Shown one piece after another: positions 23,030 through 35,100 of a stretch of 64,000 nt of DNA. Position numbers and translations under genes: made by a program. Source of the DNA: Sporopachydermia quercuum (Eukaryota > Ascomycota > Sporopachydermiomycetes > Sporopachydermiales > Sporopachydermiaceae); assembly GCA_001599295.1 (NCBI GenBank), contig BCGN01000004.1:1551676-1615675 (forward strand). The letters are read 5' to 3'. The notes under the pieces are model-generated. The model was not told the origin of the DNA and ran no database searches. It was given only the letters and a program-made list of their open reading frames with translations. How positions within the stretch are numbered: the stretch's first letter is position 1; each line of letters begins with the position of its first letter.

Positions 23030-24988
23030 CTAGATGAGAGTCAATAATAATGCAGATCCTTTATTACCACCATCAGCTGCTTTGGTAATCACTTTTCTCA
23101 GTTTTTTACATAGTTGAATAACATCTTTCTTTTCATGCTCATCAGAACTTTCAATCAAAGCAACGACAACGAAAGATCCTTCACTTACAGCCCATTGATC
23201 AATCCTACTCTCTATAGCCTGTAATAATAAGGAGCTGAAAGCAACTTCATTACCTTCACTGTCTATCAAATGCATATCAACTTTTTCTAACTTCTTCTCT
23301 TTACCATTCCAGTGACCTTGTTGTATCAGAGTTCTTAATAATCTAGTACTGAATGGAGACTTAATTAAGTGGATTTCATCATCTATATCGCGAGATCCAA
23401 ATGCTTCAGCGATTTTATGTGCAATAGTGTATTTCAATTTATTACATTCTTCAGAGCCAACGGCATACAATAGCGCTTCAGAAACAAATTGTGATCCTAA
23501 GTTATCTCTGATAATAAATGTAGCATTTGCTTCGATTACTTTCAGTATTTCAGGACTGAAATATGAATTCAATTCTTGTAATCTAACTTCACTGTCTTTC
23601 TTAGATGTTGTTTCGCTCAATTGCCTGTATTTGGCAAATTGTTCAACATTGATTTTTGAGAAGTATCTTGGTGACAATCCAAGTAAAATGTATAATAGAG
23701 GTCTTCTTCCGTACTTGTGGAATATTAATTCCATAGCTTTCTCATTATCACCAATTAGTTCAGGAATTAATGACTTAGCTACTAATTTTGTATCATCAAC
23801 GACTTGGAAAAGATTAATCACAACATTGCAGCCGTACTCATCTTTGGCACATTCATAAACGAATTGTTTTAATGATTTGATTAATTGTTTTCTCTCCTTA
23901 GCAACAGCTCTGCTCAAAACGATGCAAGCTACTTGCGAACCTTCATTAGAATGAACGATCTCAGCAAATTGTTCTTGTATCAGATCAATGAATTCTGTTT
24001 TCTCTTCGTCATTCATGTTTAAAGCGTATTGCAGCATAGCAGCATGAATAATAGTGAAACCAATTGATCCTTTGTTCACTGCTGATTTGATTGTATCAAA
24101 CAAATTCTTCATTATAATGCCTCTTTTTGATCCTGATTCATCATTTTGAATTATTTGCTGTAAGGTTTGATTCTCTCCATTATCTTTGAACACAGCAAAT
24201 GATGAGCCATAGAATTCTCTAATCATTTGCTGTTTCTGTTTCGCTGTGGAATAGTCTCTATAACAATCTTCAATAACATAAGCACCTTCTTTGTGTCTCA
24301 TAAGCTTCCTGAACTTACCAAATAACTCATCGATGATATCCTGTCTAACTTCTTTTGACCCATAGTGTAACATTTTAACCAGAAGATACTTTCCATAGGG
24401 ACTTCTAGCTAATTCGTAATAATTCCCTTTTAAAGATTTTGTTATGACTAATCTTTTTTGCTTGTCGCCATACTTGAAGATTGTCTGAATTACTCTTGAT
24501 GAATCATGCTTCAAAACTAATTCACTGATGCAATCTTCGCAATGCTTCCAAATTTCTTCTACTAACTTTTTTCTCTTCTCAGCATTGATATCCTTCTTTA
24601 CACGAAGCTTTTCCCACAATTGTTTAATGTGGTCAATTTCTTGACCATTCTTTCTGCTCAGTTTTCTTTCTTTCTTCAATAACCTTTGCTCTTCATGACG
24701 TGGTTTATCAGATTCGCCTTTTAACCTTTTAGTATCCTTCTCCTCATCTTCATCTTCATCTTCATCTTCATCTTCAACTTCGTCGTCTCCATTTTCATAG
24801 ACTCCTGTGTCTAACTCGTCCTCACTGGAATCACTCATGTTATCTAAGCTGTCATCTGACGATTCATTATCAAGTTCATCATTAGACTCGTACCTGATAT
24901 CAGGACTAGGGTCCTTTGCTTTAGAAGGCTTGGAACCCTTGGTCGACTTGGTCAGTTCGTACTTTCTTTTGGACGTTGTTGGACCCAT
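23030..24988 (-). CDS. PUF6: Puf6, pumilio-like protein of 60S ribosome biogenesis
   Basis: 652 residues (S. cerevisiae Puf6: 656), start ATG 24988 (MGPTTSKRKYELTK). The first 125 residues are a basic head followed by a strongly acidic stretch of D/E repeats (about residues 60-85). The PUF-A type repeats follow: LVLKHDSSRVIQTIFKYGDK, LARSPYGKYLLVKMLHYGSK, MRHKEGAYVIEDCYRDYST, VHSNEGSQVACIVLSRA, CAKDEYGCNVVINLFQVVDD and FHKYGRRPLLYILLGLSPRY. This subclass binds nucleic acid through basic patches and works in 60S assembly and in ASH1 mRNA repression in S. cerevisiae. It is divergent with CCC2 across 1.2 kb. Confidence 0.93.
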   Translation of the reverse strand: MGPTTSKRKYELTKSTKGSKPSKAKDPSPDIRYESNDELDNESSDDSLDNMSDSSEDELDTGVYENGDDEVEDEDEDEDEDEEKDTKRLKGESDKPRHEEQRLLKKERKLSRKNGQEIDHIKQLWEKLRVKKDINAEKRKKLVEEIWKHCEDCISELVLKHDSSRVIQTIFKYGDKQKRLVITKSLKGNYYELARSPYGKYLLVKMLHYGSKEVRQDIIDELFGKFRKLMRHKEGAYVIEDCYRDYSTAKQKQQMIREFYGSSFAVFKDNGENQTLQQIIQNDESGSKRGIIMKNLFDTIKSAVNKGSIGFTIIHAAMLQYALNMNDEEKTEFIDLIQEQFAEIVHSNEGSQVACIVLSRAVAKERKQLIKSLKQFVYECAKDEYGCNVVINLFQVVDDTKLVAKSLIPELIGDNEKAMELIFHKYGRRPLLYILLGLSPRYFSKINVEQFAKYRQLSETTSKKDSEVRLQELNSYFSPEILKVIEANATFIIRDNLGSQFVSEALLYAVGSEECNKLKYTIAHKIAEAFGSRDIDDEIHLIKSPFSTRLLRTLIQQGHWNGKEKKLEKVDMHLIDSEGNEVAFSSLLLQAIESRIDQWAVSEGSFVVVALIESSDEHEKKDVIQLCKKLRKVITKAADGGNKGSALLLTLI

Positions 24989-26189
24989 TATAAGAATGTA
25001 GATTAAGAAGTAGGAATAATAGCTATTCTTTACAAGATAGTGGTTCTATTTCAATAATGAATAAGGGTTTTCGTTAACTTTTTTATGATAAGCTTAATAG
25101 ATAAATAATGCAAACGGATCGAAAAATTTTTACCCCAATAAAAAAAAATTATTACTTAGTGCTGGGTATTACGCTGCATTAGATACTAAATAGAAGTCTG
25201 GAGTATATCGAAGAACGGAAAAGATAATTTCCTTAAACCAAGCTTTGGGGGGTATTCTTGTGAAACTTTCTAAGTCAGATTAAATCTTCAATCGAAGTCA
25301 GTAGTAATTTGAGCAGAATTCTCCTCAAGCGAAGAGAAAACAATGTGAATGATATCTAAATTTTGTAGTTTGTTGAGACATTATAAAGGAAAAAAAGATC
25401 TAAATGCTTGAATATTCTTGGTAAATTTATTTGGTTGTTGTAGTTTTTGTCTATATGTTAGTGTGTCTCCGCTGGGAGTGTCTCATCTAAAGAATGATTT
25501 AAGATTCATATAAAGTTTAAACAAGTTCCACCTGATGCTTTTTTTTTGGCCTTTTAGCCTTCAATTGAACTGAACCTTGGATTCTCAAAAACTATGGCAA
25601 TTATATTCTTTTCAAGAGTTGTTTGAAAATATATATTTGAAAGACTTTGTGAAATTTGGTGTTATTGTGAATAGAACACTTCGATTCTGTTTAAACTTCT
25701 CTTTTGGTATGATGATCTTTACAGGTTATTACTGACTGAGCATATCGAAAGCAAATTTATGGTTCATCAGAAGGTAACGTTAAACTTTGTCTATATGGAA
25801 TGTCGCCGTTCTTTGGCAATTGAGTTTGAACTTAATATGATTTTTCTCGTTGATGGCAAACTCTATTTCCATGTCTTGCTCTGCTTTTCCTTCTTTGCAG
25901 CAAAAACTTCTCTTGAATGACTATTGCCCCTATTGACATTCTTTTCTCTTCTTATATGAATATAATGAGCAGCGATGATGTTTCTATTGTTGTTGTAGCT
26001 GCTGGAGGACTTTCCTTTAGAAAAGTTCAATTTTTAAGCGCTTGGTTCGTTCTTTAAAGAGCACGATTTGGAAAGTATCGGCTAAATTAGTAGAACACCA
26101 TTATTATATGAGATTGCTATTGAGCTTGGGAGTGTTGTATATTCTTTTATATTCACTCTATGTTGTTCGATATTAAGTAATAAATAAAA
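24989..26189. promoter_or_regulatory. Divergent promoter region PUF6/CCC2
   Basis: 1.2 kb of AT-rich DNA with T-tracts (for example a run of nine T near 25541). I looked for Aft1-type (TGCACCC) and Mac1-type (TTTGCTC) sites upstream of CCC2 and saw no exact match. No gene seen. Confidence 0.45.
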
Positions 26190-29100
26190 ATGGAGAAAAT
26201 TCAAATATCAATCACTAATATTCATTGTGTCAATTGTGAAGACTCTTTGAAAAGAGTAATCAAACCACTGATTGGTCCTTCTGCGGTTCTCCAGATATCG
26301 GTATCTGAAGGAACTGTCATCATAATTCATAATGAGAATTCTGTACCAAAGATAGTGCCATCTGAAGTTGCAGAAAGAATTTACTATGCTGGATTCTCGA
26401 TTGAGGATATAGATGTTGACAGGTTAGCAATAGATTCTGATACTGACATAGATATTGATGATGACAATAGCTCTTTGTTCGCCTACTACGAGCATGAGCG
26501 AGATCTTGAGTCGGGTAGGTCCAAATTGCATCCCTATAAGCCATGGATCTCAAAAATACCAATTATTGGTCAAAAACTGACAAAAAATCTCACAAAGAAA
26601 CATACAAAGAGTTGNAAGATATGTCAACAGGAATCAGAAGCTGCTGCAACTGATGCCAATGGGTTGGCCAGCAATGAAGCATCAGAATCAACACCTTTGC
26701 TCACCAATAATGAAATTAATAATGATTATAGCTCTTCCGAACCTCAATCCTTGGCTCATAAGAAGAATGTTAATGAATATCAAGCAACATTTTTAATTGG
26801 GGGGATGACATGCGCTAGTTGCGCTTCTACCATTAAATCAACAGTTCTTGATAACTTCTCCGAAGTATCGGAAATTGTAGTTGATCTCATGAGTAAAACT
26901 GCAATTGCAGTTATTTCGGTGAGTGATAGTAACTCTGGAACAAGTGATTTGATTTGTAAAAATACTGCGAATAAGATAATACAGTCAGTTAGAGATGCTG
27001 GTTACGAATGTGATCTTATTGACATTCTGCCAGTTACCGGTCATGTTAAATCGTTCAAAGTAAGTGCGATCATAGGCGGAATTACCTGTGCCTCATGCGT
27101 GAATACAGTGAAACAGAACATTTCAGCCTTGGATTTTGTTATGGAATCTGATTTATCCCTGATTACTAAAGAAGCAGTAATTATAATGCGAGGTGGAACA
27201 TCTACCACCACAGCAGAAGAGGATGAACAGTTGAAAGCAAAGGAACTGAAAGAACTACAGGAACGAGTCGAAGACTCAGGATTTGATTTTGAATTATTAG
27301 ATATTTCTGAACTTAATTACGCCGCTACTCAGAAAGTATCTCGTACTGTAAATCTCAAAATCTCTGGAATGTACTGCAGTCATTGTCCTGAGTCAATCAA
27401 CCAACTATTCAGAACGTATGGTTCATCTGTTGTTGTTAACGATCCTATCACTCAGAAAACACCGTTTATTCGATTTAAATACATACCATCACCACCAAAT
27501 GTGACAATTCGGAGTATTCTCAAGGATATTGAGTCTTTGCCATTAGGCAACAATAGACATTTCTCTGCTCAAGTGATTAAACAAGTTTCATTGGATGAAA
27601 GACTAACTGAATTAAACCATCGAGAAACGTTGAAAATTGTTTCAAGGCTTGTGTTAACTACAATCATTTCTATACCTACTTTTCTTATTGGCATGGTTTA
27701 CATGGACATGGTATCACCAGATAATTCAATCAGAAAGTACTTACATGAGCCATTGTGGGTTGGTAATGTCTCCAGAGCTTCTTGGTTCTTGTTTTTTTTA
27801 TCAACACCTGTTTACTTTTTCGCTGCTGATATCTTCCATAGAAAGGCTATTAAGGAGATTCTCTCGTTATATAAGTTTGGTGTTTCCTGGAGAAGACGGT
27901 TATTGAAATTTGGTTCCATGAATCTGCTTATGTCGTTAGGAACATCAATTTCATATTTTGCTAGTATTGTCCTGATAGTTATAGGTTCGAAGTCAAGCCG
28001 CTCTAGCAATGGTTATACTACTACATATTTTGATTCTGTAGTATTTTTGACTCTATTTTTATTGGTTGGAAGATTATTAGAAGCCTATTCTAAGGAAAAG
28101 ACTGGTGGAATTATAGGTGAACTAACAGCTGGAAAGCCCAAGAAATTGGACCTAATAACTTTCCCAAATGATACCAAGGATATAACAAAAATTCCTTATG
28201 GCAAGCTGGATTTCTCACAATCTGAATCTCAAGAAATACCGGTGGAGTTATTAGATTTATACGANTTAGTTAGAATCAACGTTGGACAATCACCACCAAT
28301 GGATTCAATTATTGTTAACGGCACAACCTATTTTGACGAATCAGCATTAACAGGAGAATCAACACCTGTAAAGCATGGTCCAGGAGAACAGGTTTTTGCT
28401 GGTACCATAAATTGTGGTGAGACTCCTATTGTTGTTAAGATCAATTGTTTAGAAGGTCAAAGTATGTTTGATCAGATAATTAAAATTGTTAGGGAAGGAC
28501 AGCTACATAGAGCACCAATTGAAAGAGTTGCTGACTCTCTTACAGGTTATTTTGTTCCTTTTGTTACTCTCTTAGCCATTTTAACGTGGATTATCTGGCT
28601 TGTGTTAGGCTTATCTGGAGTACTACCTAACTCCTATTTAGATATCGATGTTGGAGGATGGTTAGTGTGGTCGTTACAGTTCTCTATTGCTGTTTTTGTT
28701 ATAGCTTGTCCTTGTGGAATTGGACTGGCTGCCCCTACTGCATTATTTGTTGGCTCGGGATTAGCTGCAAAGTATGGTATTCTAGCAAGAGGAGGTGGAC
28801 AAGCGTTCGAAGTAGCATCTAGGATAAATACAATATGTTTTGATAAAACAGGGACCATTACTGAAGGCGGTGACCCCAAAGTCGCTAACTATCAGTTTTA
28901 TTATAATAACGCCTTGAAGGATACTAAAGCGGTTGAAGAGTATGGTAGAAAACTAGTTCATCAAATAGTTGGGCTTCAACTAGCGAGAGACTTAGAACTA
29001 TCGTCAAACCATCCTTTATCAAAGGCTGTTAAAACATTCTGTGAAGGTTTGATTATTAAGGATTCGCCATCTGAATATTTAACTACCAATAAAGTATCAG

Positions 29101-30050
29101 ATGTTAAGGAGATAGCAGGGAAAGGATTATTTGGTACTGTTGTTCATGATGGTAGTGGTAACAGATCAGCTTTGCCGATTTTAAATTCTATTTGGACTGA
29201 ATTAAATGGTAGTAAGGTGATTGTTGGCAACGAAAAATTAATGAACGATTATAATGTAGAGACATCAACTGCTCAATTAGATGTTTTACATTCATGGAAA
29301 AAACTTGGACAATCCGTTGTATTAGTAGCTATACAACAGAATGCTGAATCTGACTTCCAATTGATACTCGTGATGTCAACACAAGATGTCATAAGAAGAG
29401 AAGCGAAAGCTGTAGTCGATACTTTGAAAAAGAAGGGTATTTCTGTTTGGATGATCACAGGTGATAACTATGTCAGTGCCAAAGCAGTTGCAAGCCAAGT
29501 TGGTATAGATGAAAATCATGTTGTAGCTGAAGTTCTACCAAATGAGAAAGCTGATAAAGTGAGAATGTTGCAAACTGCACCTTTGTCTATTGGTAGTAAT
29601 AAGCGTAACACCGTCGCAATGGTTGGTGATGGAATAAATGACGCACCCTCATTAACTGTTGCTGATGTAGGAATTGCATTAGATTCAACATCCGATATTG
29701 CAATGACTTCAGCTGATTTTNTTCTTTTGTCCAGTTCCAATGCTAAAGATTCAAATGAGGGAAATGGCTCTCCAGATACGCCTAAGAAGGTCAGGCCTGT
29801 TTTGCTGTCAGTATTGACTTTACTTGAGTTATCAAAAACTGTTTTTCAAAGAGTGCATTTTAATTTCGGTTGGGCTTTAATATATAANATGATTGGTATA
29901 CCAATTGCTGCTGGAGTATTTTACCCTCTAAATCATAAAAGATTGGACCCAGTGTGGGCAAGTTTGGCTATGGCATTGAGTTCTATATCTGTTGTGTTGA
30001 GTAGTTTGGCTTTGAAGTTGTTCAAGCCTTCTAAAGTGAAAACTGAGTAG
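26190..30050 (+). CDS. CCC2: Copper-transporting P1B-type ATPase (Ccc2)
   Basis: Pumps Cu(I) into the late Golgi for multicopper oxidases. 1286 residues. The cytosolic N-terminus carries four heavy-metal-associated modules: a weak one (IHCVNC, about residue 12-15) and three clearer ones (GGMTCASC about 210, GGITCASC about 300, SGMYCSHC about 395); S. cerevisiae Ccc2 has two. Membrane core: TGES loop in [12 protein letters not shown], the metal-binding CPC in [15 protein letters not shown], phosphorylation site [10 protein letters not shown], the ATP-site histidine in [10 protein letters not shown], and [19 protein letters not shown] conserved leucine of the CPC helix is encoded by CTG (about 28725). 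Ambiguous bases at 26615, 28265, 29721 and 29888 leave the frame open. Confidence 0.95.
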   Translation: MEKIQISITNIHCVNCEDSLKRVIKPLIGPSAVLQISVSEGTVIIIHNENSVPKIVPSEVAERIYYAGFSIEDIDVDRLAIDSDTDIDIDDDNSSLFAYYEHERDLESGRSKLHPYKPWISKIPIIGQKLTKNLTKKHTKSXKICQQESEAAATDANGLASNEASESTPLLTNNEINNDYSSSEPQSLAHKKNVNEYQATFLIGGMTCASCASTIKSTVLDNFSEVSEIVVDLMSKTAIAVISVSDSNSGTSDLICKNTANKIIQSVRDAGYECDLIDILPVTGHVKSFKVSAIIGGITCASCVNTVKQNISALDFVMESDLSLITKEAVIIMRGGTSTTTAEEDEQLKAKELKELQERVEDSGFDFELLDISELNYAATQKVSRTVNLKISGMYCSHCPESINQLFRTYGSSVVVNDPITQKTPFIRFKYIPSPPNVTIRSILKDIESLPLGNNRHFSAQVIKQVSLDERLTELNHRETLKIVSRLVLTTIISIPTFLIGMVYMDMVSPDNSIRKYLHEPLWVGNVSRASWFLFFLSTPVYFFAADIFHRKAIKEILSLYKFGVSWRRRLLKFGSMNLLMSLGTSISYFASIVLIVIGSKSSRSSNGYTTTYFDSVVFLTLFLLVGRLLEAYSKEKTGGIIGELTAGKPKKLDLITFPNDTKDITKIPYGKLDFSQSESQEIPVELLDLYXLVRINVGQSPPMDSIIVNGTTYFDESALTGESTPVKHGPGEQVFAGTINCGETPIVVKINCLEGQSMFDQIIKIVREGQLHRAPIERVADSLTGYFVPFVTLLAILTWIIWLVLGLSGVLPNSYLDIDVGGWLVWSLQFSIAVFVIACPCGIGLAAPTALFVGSGLAAKYGILARGGGQAFEVASRINTICFDKTGTITEGGDPKVANYQFYYNNALKDTKAVEEYGRKLVHQIVGLQLARDLELSSNHPLSKAVKTFCEGLIIKDSPSEYLTTNKVSDVKEIAGKGLFGTVVHDGSGNRSALPILNSIWTELNGSKVIVGNEKLMNDYNVETSTAQLDVLHSWKKLGQSVVLVAIQQNAESDFQLILVMSTQDVIRREAKAVVDTLKKKGISVWMITGDNYVSAKAVASQVGIDENHVVAEVLPNEKADKVRMLQTAPLSIGSNKRNTVAMVGDGINDAPSLTVADVGIALDSTSDIAMTSADFXLLSSSNAKDSNEGNGSPDTPKKVRPVLLSVLTLLELSKTVFQRVHFNFGWALIYXMIGIPIAAGVFYPLNHKRLDPVWASLAMALSSISVVLSSLALKLFKPSKVKTE

Positions 30051-30763
30051 AGGAAAAGTCTGAAATTGGGCAAAAGTTGAATTTGTAAATAGTTAGTTAT
30101 TACTAAAAAATTAAATGTAAAAGAAACGAGGACATTTTATGATGTATGAAGATCGAAGGTAATTAACAATATTGTAGTTATCACACGTTACATAATAGCA
30201 TTTTGAATATTTAGACACTGTACTTTCGTTGTTTTCCTCTGCATATGCAAAAAAGTTTGGTGCTATTGGGATTGATTTAACGGTAATCCTATAAACTTAT
30301 TGTCATGAAAAGTGGAATGAATTGAAAGATCATTCAGACAAATAGCCTCTAAAAAGGGAAGATTGTATCCATTTGATAATCGTAAAATTAAATGTTGTTC
30401 ATACTGCATATGAAGCACAAAAATAGTAGGATGAAGAATNCTTGACAATGAATAATAAAAATTGAGTTTCAATGATCATGCACTGGACTCATAGCCCCGC
30501 ATAATATACATGTAGATTATCAAAAGTGATTATATCCTTTTTTGAATACTTCCTAACAGATCACAATATCACCTTTTTATTGTTTACCACTGTAACTGAT
30601 TTTAGCCAGATTGCTAACGAATATTTCTACTTCTGGATTTGATAAAAGCTATACAATTTTTTACACGNCAAGAGAATTTAGATAGATAATATAAAATACC
30701 TACAAGTTGATATTAAAGAGTGCATTTTAGCCTTCAAAGAATTCTCGTCTTTTACTATGGACA
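30051..30763. other. Intergenic region CCC2/APC11
   Basis: About 710 bp. No gene recognised. A short upstream reading frame (30757-30780) overlaps the APC11 start. Confidence 0.4.
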
Positions 30764-30780
30764 ATGAAAGTCATCATTGA
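30757..30780 (+). promoter_or_regulatory. Short upstream ORF overlapping the APC11 start
   Basis: ATG GAC AAT GAA AGT CAT CAT TGA starts 7 nt before the APC11 ATG in another frame and ends inside the gene. If it lies in the mRNA it would compete for initiation. Confidence 0.4.
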
Positions 30781-31160
30781 ACAATGGAACAGTGTTAGCA
30801 CATGGACATGGAATGTATCAGAAGACGATGAATTATGTGGCATTTGCAGAGTTCATTTTGATGGCACCTGTCCCTCATGTAAATTTCCAGGCGATGGTTG
30901 TCCTTTAGGTATGTTTCAGTTCAACTTTATTGAGAAACAAGCTCAACTGTCAGGCAAGCTTACTAACTTACGGGATAGTTGTTGGGGAATGTCAACACTT
31001 GTTCCACATGCACTGTATTTACAAATGGCTCGAAGTAGAAACATCTAAAGGTCTGTGTCCAATGTGTCGTCAGCCATTCAAGAATAATGATGGGAAAGAG
31101 GAACAGAGAAATGAAGTTCAGAACGAGAATCAAGACCTAGTCATCCAACAAGCTTTGTAA
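30764..31160 (+). CDS. APC11: Apc11, RING-H2 subunit of the anaphase-promoting complex
   Basis: Catalytic RING subunit of the APC/C ubiquitin ligase, working with Apc2 and E2 enzymes. Two exons, 30764-30908 and 30979-31160, 108 residues. The intron 30909-30978 is only 70 nt: donor GTATGT, TACTAAC at 30961-30967, acceptor ATAG. The start MKVIIEQWNSVSTWTW matches Apc11 (MKVKIEWKAVATWSW). Zinc ligands are in CGICRVHFDGTCPSCKFPG, CPLVVGECQHLFHMHCIYKW and CPMCRQPFK. The join VVGECQH fits the family VWGKCSH. The tail is short, acidic and polar. A 7-codon reading frame begins 7 nt upstream and overlaps the start out of frame. Confidence 0.95.
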
Positions 31161-32161
31161 AGGTAATTGGGATTTTTGCTGCTATTCTTCATAGCAAAAA
31201 CAGCATGAACGTAGCTGGGAACACATCAAAGCAGTCGGTAATCATGACATCTATTGTTCAAGAGGCTCTTTCTATTGGTAGGTTTCCTCATAACTGTAGA
31301 ATGGTATTCATCTATGCCTAGTGCCGTCACGCCTGATGATAAAGATTGTAACATAATCAAGATAAATTATTGCTATCATTTTGCTAACTACAGTTGAACT
31401 ACAGCTTATATGTACATCAGACATCAGCGTCTCAATTCTAAGACCAAAACAAACATCAGCCTATCAGCTATGGAATCTTTTTATCAATACTCTCTTTCCC
31501 AAGCTCCTATCTTGTACTACAGACAATCGGATAGCATCATACATAGCTTATGATGTCGCTACCTAATGAATCAAATTACCTGTAAAACTGATCTAATAGT
31601 AATATCTCCAATCGTACCTGACATTTATTCCTAACACGGTATCCCAGATTGTGCACCCTCACCTAACAATTCTTCAAATCCGATAATATCTCCGACTATG
31701 CTATCCCTGAAATGAGACAGGGGAAAGAGGAATCGAAATCTGTCAAAATAATCATTAAAAAGAGCAATTGATTGATTACTACTACTTTTGATTTGGCTTA
31801 AGAAATTCCGATGGTTCAACTGAATTTTTTCTGACTGGATCCTTTTATTTCTTTGTCAATAGTCAAAAACTCTGTTGATATTTCAAGCAGTTGAACGATT
31901 ACTCAATCAGATAATAAATTCTACACAAAGTAGCATGAGTGCTTCATCACCCTTTTGTATATGATTTGTGTTTCTATTTATATCTCTATTATCTGTTGTT
32001 TCTGTTAACTGAATTTCCACTGGATCAGGAGAATATATGGCAGGACTGTATCAGAAGAGTTGAAATCATCTCAATATTAAACATTAGTGAGGCGCGTTCA
32101 GTGTGTATGCTTACTATAGCAGTGTTCTAGTGGGTGCATTAGAATCGTTCGTTGACAAGCT
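31161..32161. other. Intergenic region APC11/VPS3
   Basis: 1 kb. It holds a 71-bp stretch resembling MSN5 coding sequence (31248-31318) and otherwise only short open frames (31381-31566 +, 31631-31819 -) that I do not recognise. Confidence 0.45.
31248..31318 (+). pseudogene. 71-bp relic of MSN5 coding sequence
   Basis: Gapless match to MSN5 positions 55309-55379, with 61 of 71 bases identical by eye. In the matching frame it reads VQEALSIGRFPHNCRMVFIYA against GQEALSNGRLPHNHGMVFIYA of MSN5, then meets a stop. Neither flank continues the similarity, so only a fragment remains. It is probably a decayed partial duplication. Confidence 0.65.
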
Positions 32162-35100
32162 ATGGAAGAGGGAGATAAGGAAGACGTTGAGAAGTCTTCC
32201 CAATCACCGGAAGGAGGAAGTGATGAGAAATCTTTAAAAAGGGATACTAACATCAAGGAAAACACACCAGAAGCAGCCCAAGGGGATGTGGTAAACGAGC
32301 AAGCTGTAGAAACAGGCCCCGTGGTACCTGAAGAACAAGGACCTTCAGAAGTCCAATCTCCAACATCACACACTTCGCCAAAACTTGACACAAGAGAACA
32401 GACAGTAACCGAATCTAACAGTCAAGAGAGAGACACCGGTAATCACGATTCAATTGTAAATACAGACTCCACAAATAAAAGCATTGCAGAATCATCGATT
32501 GCAGATTCCACAAACAATATCAAACCATCACCTAATGGAACTCCACATCTAGTATCATCGTCACCAGAGACATTATCAATAGCAAAGGAACCTTCAAGTT
32601 CCAAAGAATCTATTACATCGAATGAGAATAGCGGCAAATTTCAAACGTACTCAACAGTTACCCTAATATCAGACATTCCTACAAGCAATCCCGATATACC
32701 AGAAACTGAATCAGGCAACCAAGTCACAACCATAGAAGCTTGGGATAACAGTATATATGTTGGAACTTCGAAAGGTGAGATTTTGCACTTCTTCCAAGTT
32801 GAGGATGGTCAATATATCTTGGTGAGTAGACAAAGAGTCCTTGCAACTCGACTGAGACCTGTTAGCCAAATAGTGCTCTTGCCTCAAATAGCTAGAGCTC
32901 TAGTATTATGTCATAATTCTGTTAATGTTTTTTCGTTACCAGAATTTTCGCCAGTGAGTGGAATTGGAAGAATTAAAGATGCGAAAGGATTATCTTTGGA
33001 TGCTGACAAAGTTATCCCAACTGGATCTTCTGACGTAAAGGTATCTGGAGTTCATGTAGCTGTTTTTACCAAAAATACTATCAGACTGATCAACGTGCAA
33101 CCAGATTCACTAAGGCTTTTGAAAGATGTTAGCTATTCTGGTTCTTTGGTTGGGATAAGAAGGTCGTCATTAGTTCTTATTGGTTCAAAAGAGTTCTATG
33201 ACTTAATTGATATTGAGAACTTTCAGAAGATTCCGTTGTTTCCGGTCAACAATGGTACTCCAGAGGATAAAAGTAGCACTAGAGCAGAAGAGAGAATTTC
33301 ACCAATGATGACACCAGTGGGCACTGATGAGTTTCTCCTAGTAGTAGGAACAAAGAAAACTGAACCTGCTATGGGTATGGTTGTTAATACTGACGGTGAT
33401 GTCTCTAGAGGAACTATTGTATGGAACCAATTCCCTTCATCAATTGGTGTAGATTATCCTCATACCGTAGCGATGGTCAACGGGCAACTGGAATTTCATT
33501 CCCTATTTGATCAAACATTAGTTCAAACTCTTAAGGCACCCGAAGGAAGTTTTGTTACCAATGTATCAACTAAATTCTCAGTTAAACATCACGAATTGAT
33601 AGATAAACTTCGAACAGTACCGTTATTTGTCTCAGGGATCGAGCAGCAAGATCTTGTCAGTTCTCGAGAGATTCAGTCCAAAATCCAATCAGAGAAAGAG
33701 ACTATCGAGAAGCTGTCATTTCTAACTTCCAATTTAGTTCTCTTTAAGAAAAATCCTAACTCCGAAGGTGGATCCATTGAATGTCTACAATCTGCACCCA
33801 GAGTAGCTAGTATCGAGGAGAGAATAAAATCAATCTCTAGTAAACCTAACTCTAGACAAATGGTATACTCTGAGATCAATGATGAAATACAATCAATGGA
33901 TGTTAATTCCGAGCTATCTTTCCTAGAATTTGAATATCTTAAGTTATTTATTGGTGTTCATTATCTTGCAGATGAAGATGAAAATATGAAGAATGAATGT
34001 ATAGATGCTTGGTGTGAAGGCAGCCTTGACCCTAGGATATTCTTATATCTTTTCAGCAAGAATGAACCAGACTCTGACGANAGCAGCAAAAAAAACAATC
34101 ATGTTAGTTTGATACCTTTAGTGAAAGACATCCAAGGAAGTGTTTGGATATATAATGGTGTAATGGAGTTATTCAGCTCTCTCAGAGACAAAATTCAAGC
34201 TGTGATGTTCAGTAAGCGCTCGACGTCAGACTCAGAAACAAAAACACATGAATTTTATGACAATATACTGCAAACATTCATAAGCAAATGGTTAGCTAAA
34301 GGAAGATTAGAATCAATTCAAGATCAACAAAACGTCTTAGAAAGCATAGAAAAATTTAACATCATATATTGGCTTTATCATTATTCTACAGAATCTGAGA
34401 AAGAACTATTAAGGAATCACTCGAGATATTTACCTCCGCCAGAATCAACGCTTTACTCTGAGAACCCTGAAGTTAAAATTGAGAGATACAAAGCTCAAGT
34501 TCTGAGGATCATTGAATCTCACATTTCTTTCATTGATACTGACTTTGCATGGGTATATGACTTATTAGTATCAAACAAACAATACTACTTCTTGCTCTTG
34601 ATATATAAGAAGCAAAAGAAACTAGAAGAGTACTGCGAACTGTTCATAAAACTATTGGATCCTATGGAACAAGATATAGTCGACATTGGATTTCCTCACA
34701 GCGAAAATACGTATGATATAAAAGCAGTCTCCATTACTTCCTCGACTGGTCAGAAAACTACAGAAAAGAAAGGTAAACAGAAGAAGAAGAACAAACTCGA
34801 GAAGACTGGAACCATAGAAATCAGAAAGAATGACAAAAATAGTGTAGGGGCAGAGATTTTATTAAGTTTTCTTTGCGAATGTGAAGATACGGCAATAGTA
34901 TGGAAATACGGTTGCTGGTTGTTAGATCATTTTCCTGAACTCGGTATAAAGCTATTCTTATACGGAGATGCAAAAGTCAAGTTTGATGATGAGAAAGTGA
35001 TAGCACTTATAAGAGAACATGCCGAAAAGCCTGGTGAATCCGGAAAGGAGACGAATCTAATTGCAACAGCATGGACAAAGTATTTAGAGGATATTGTATT

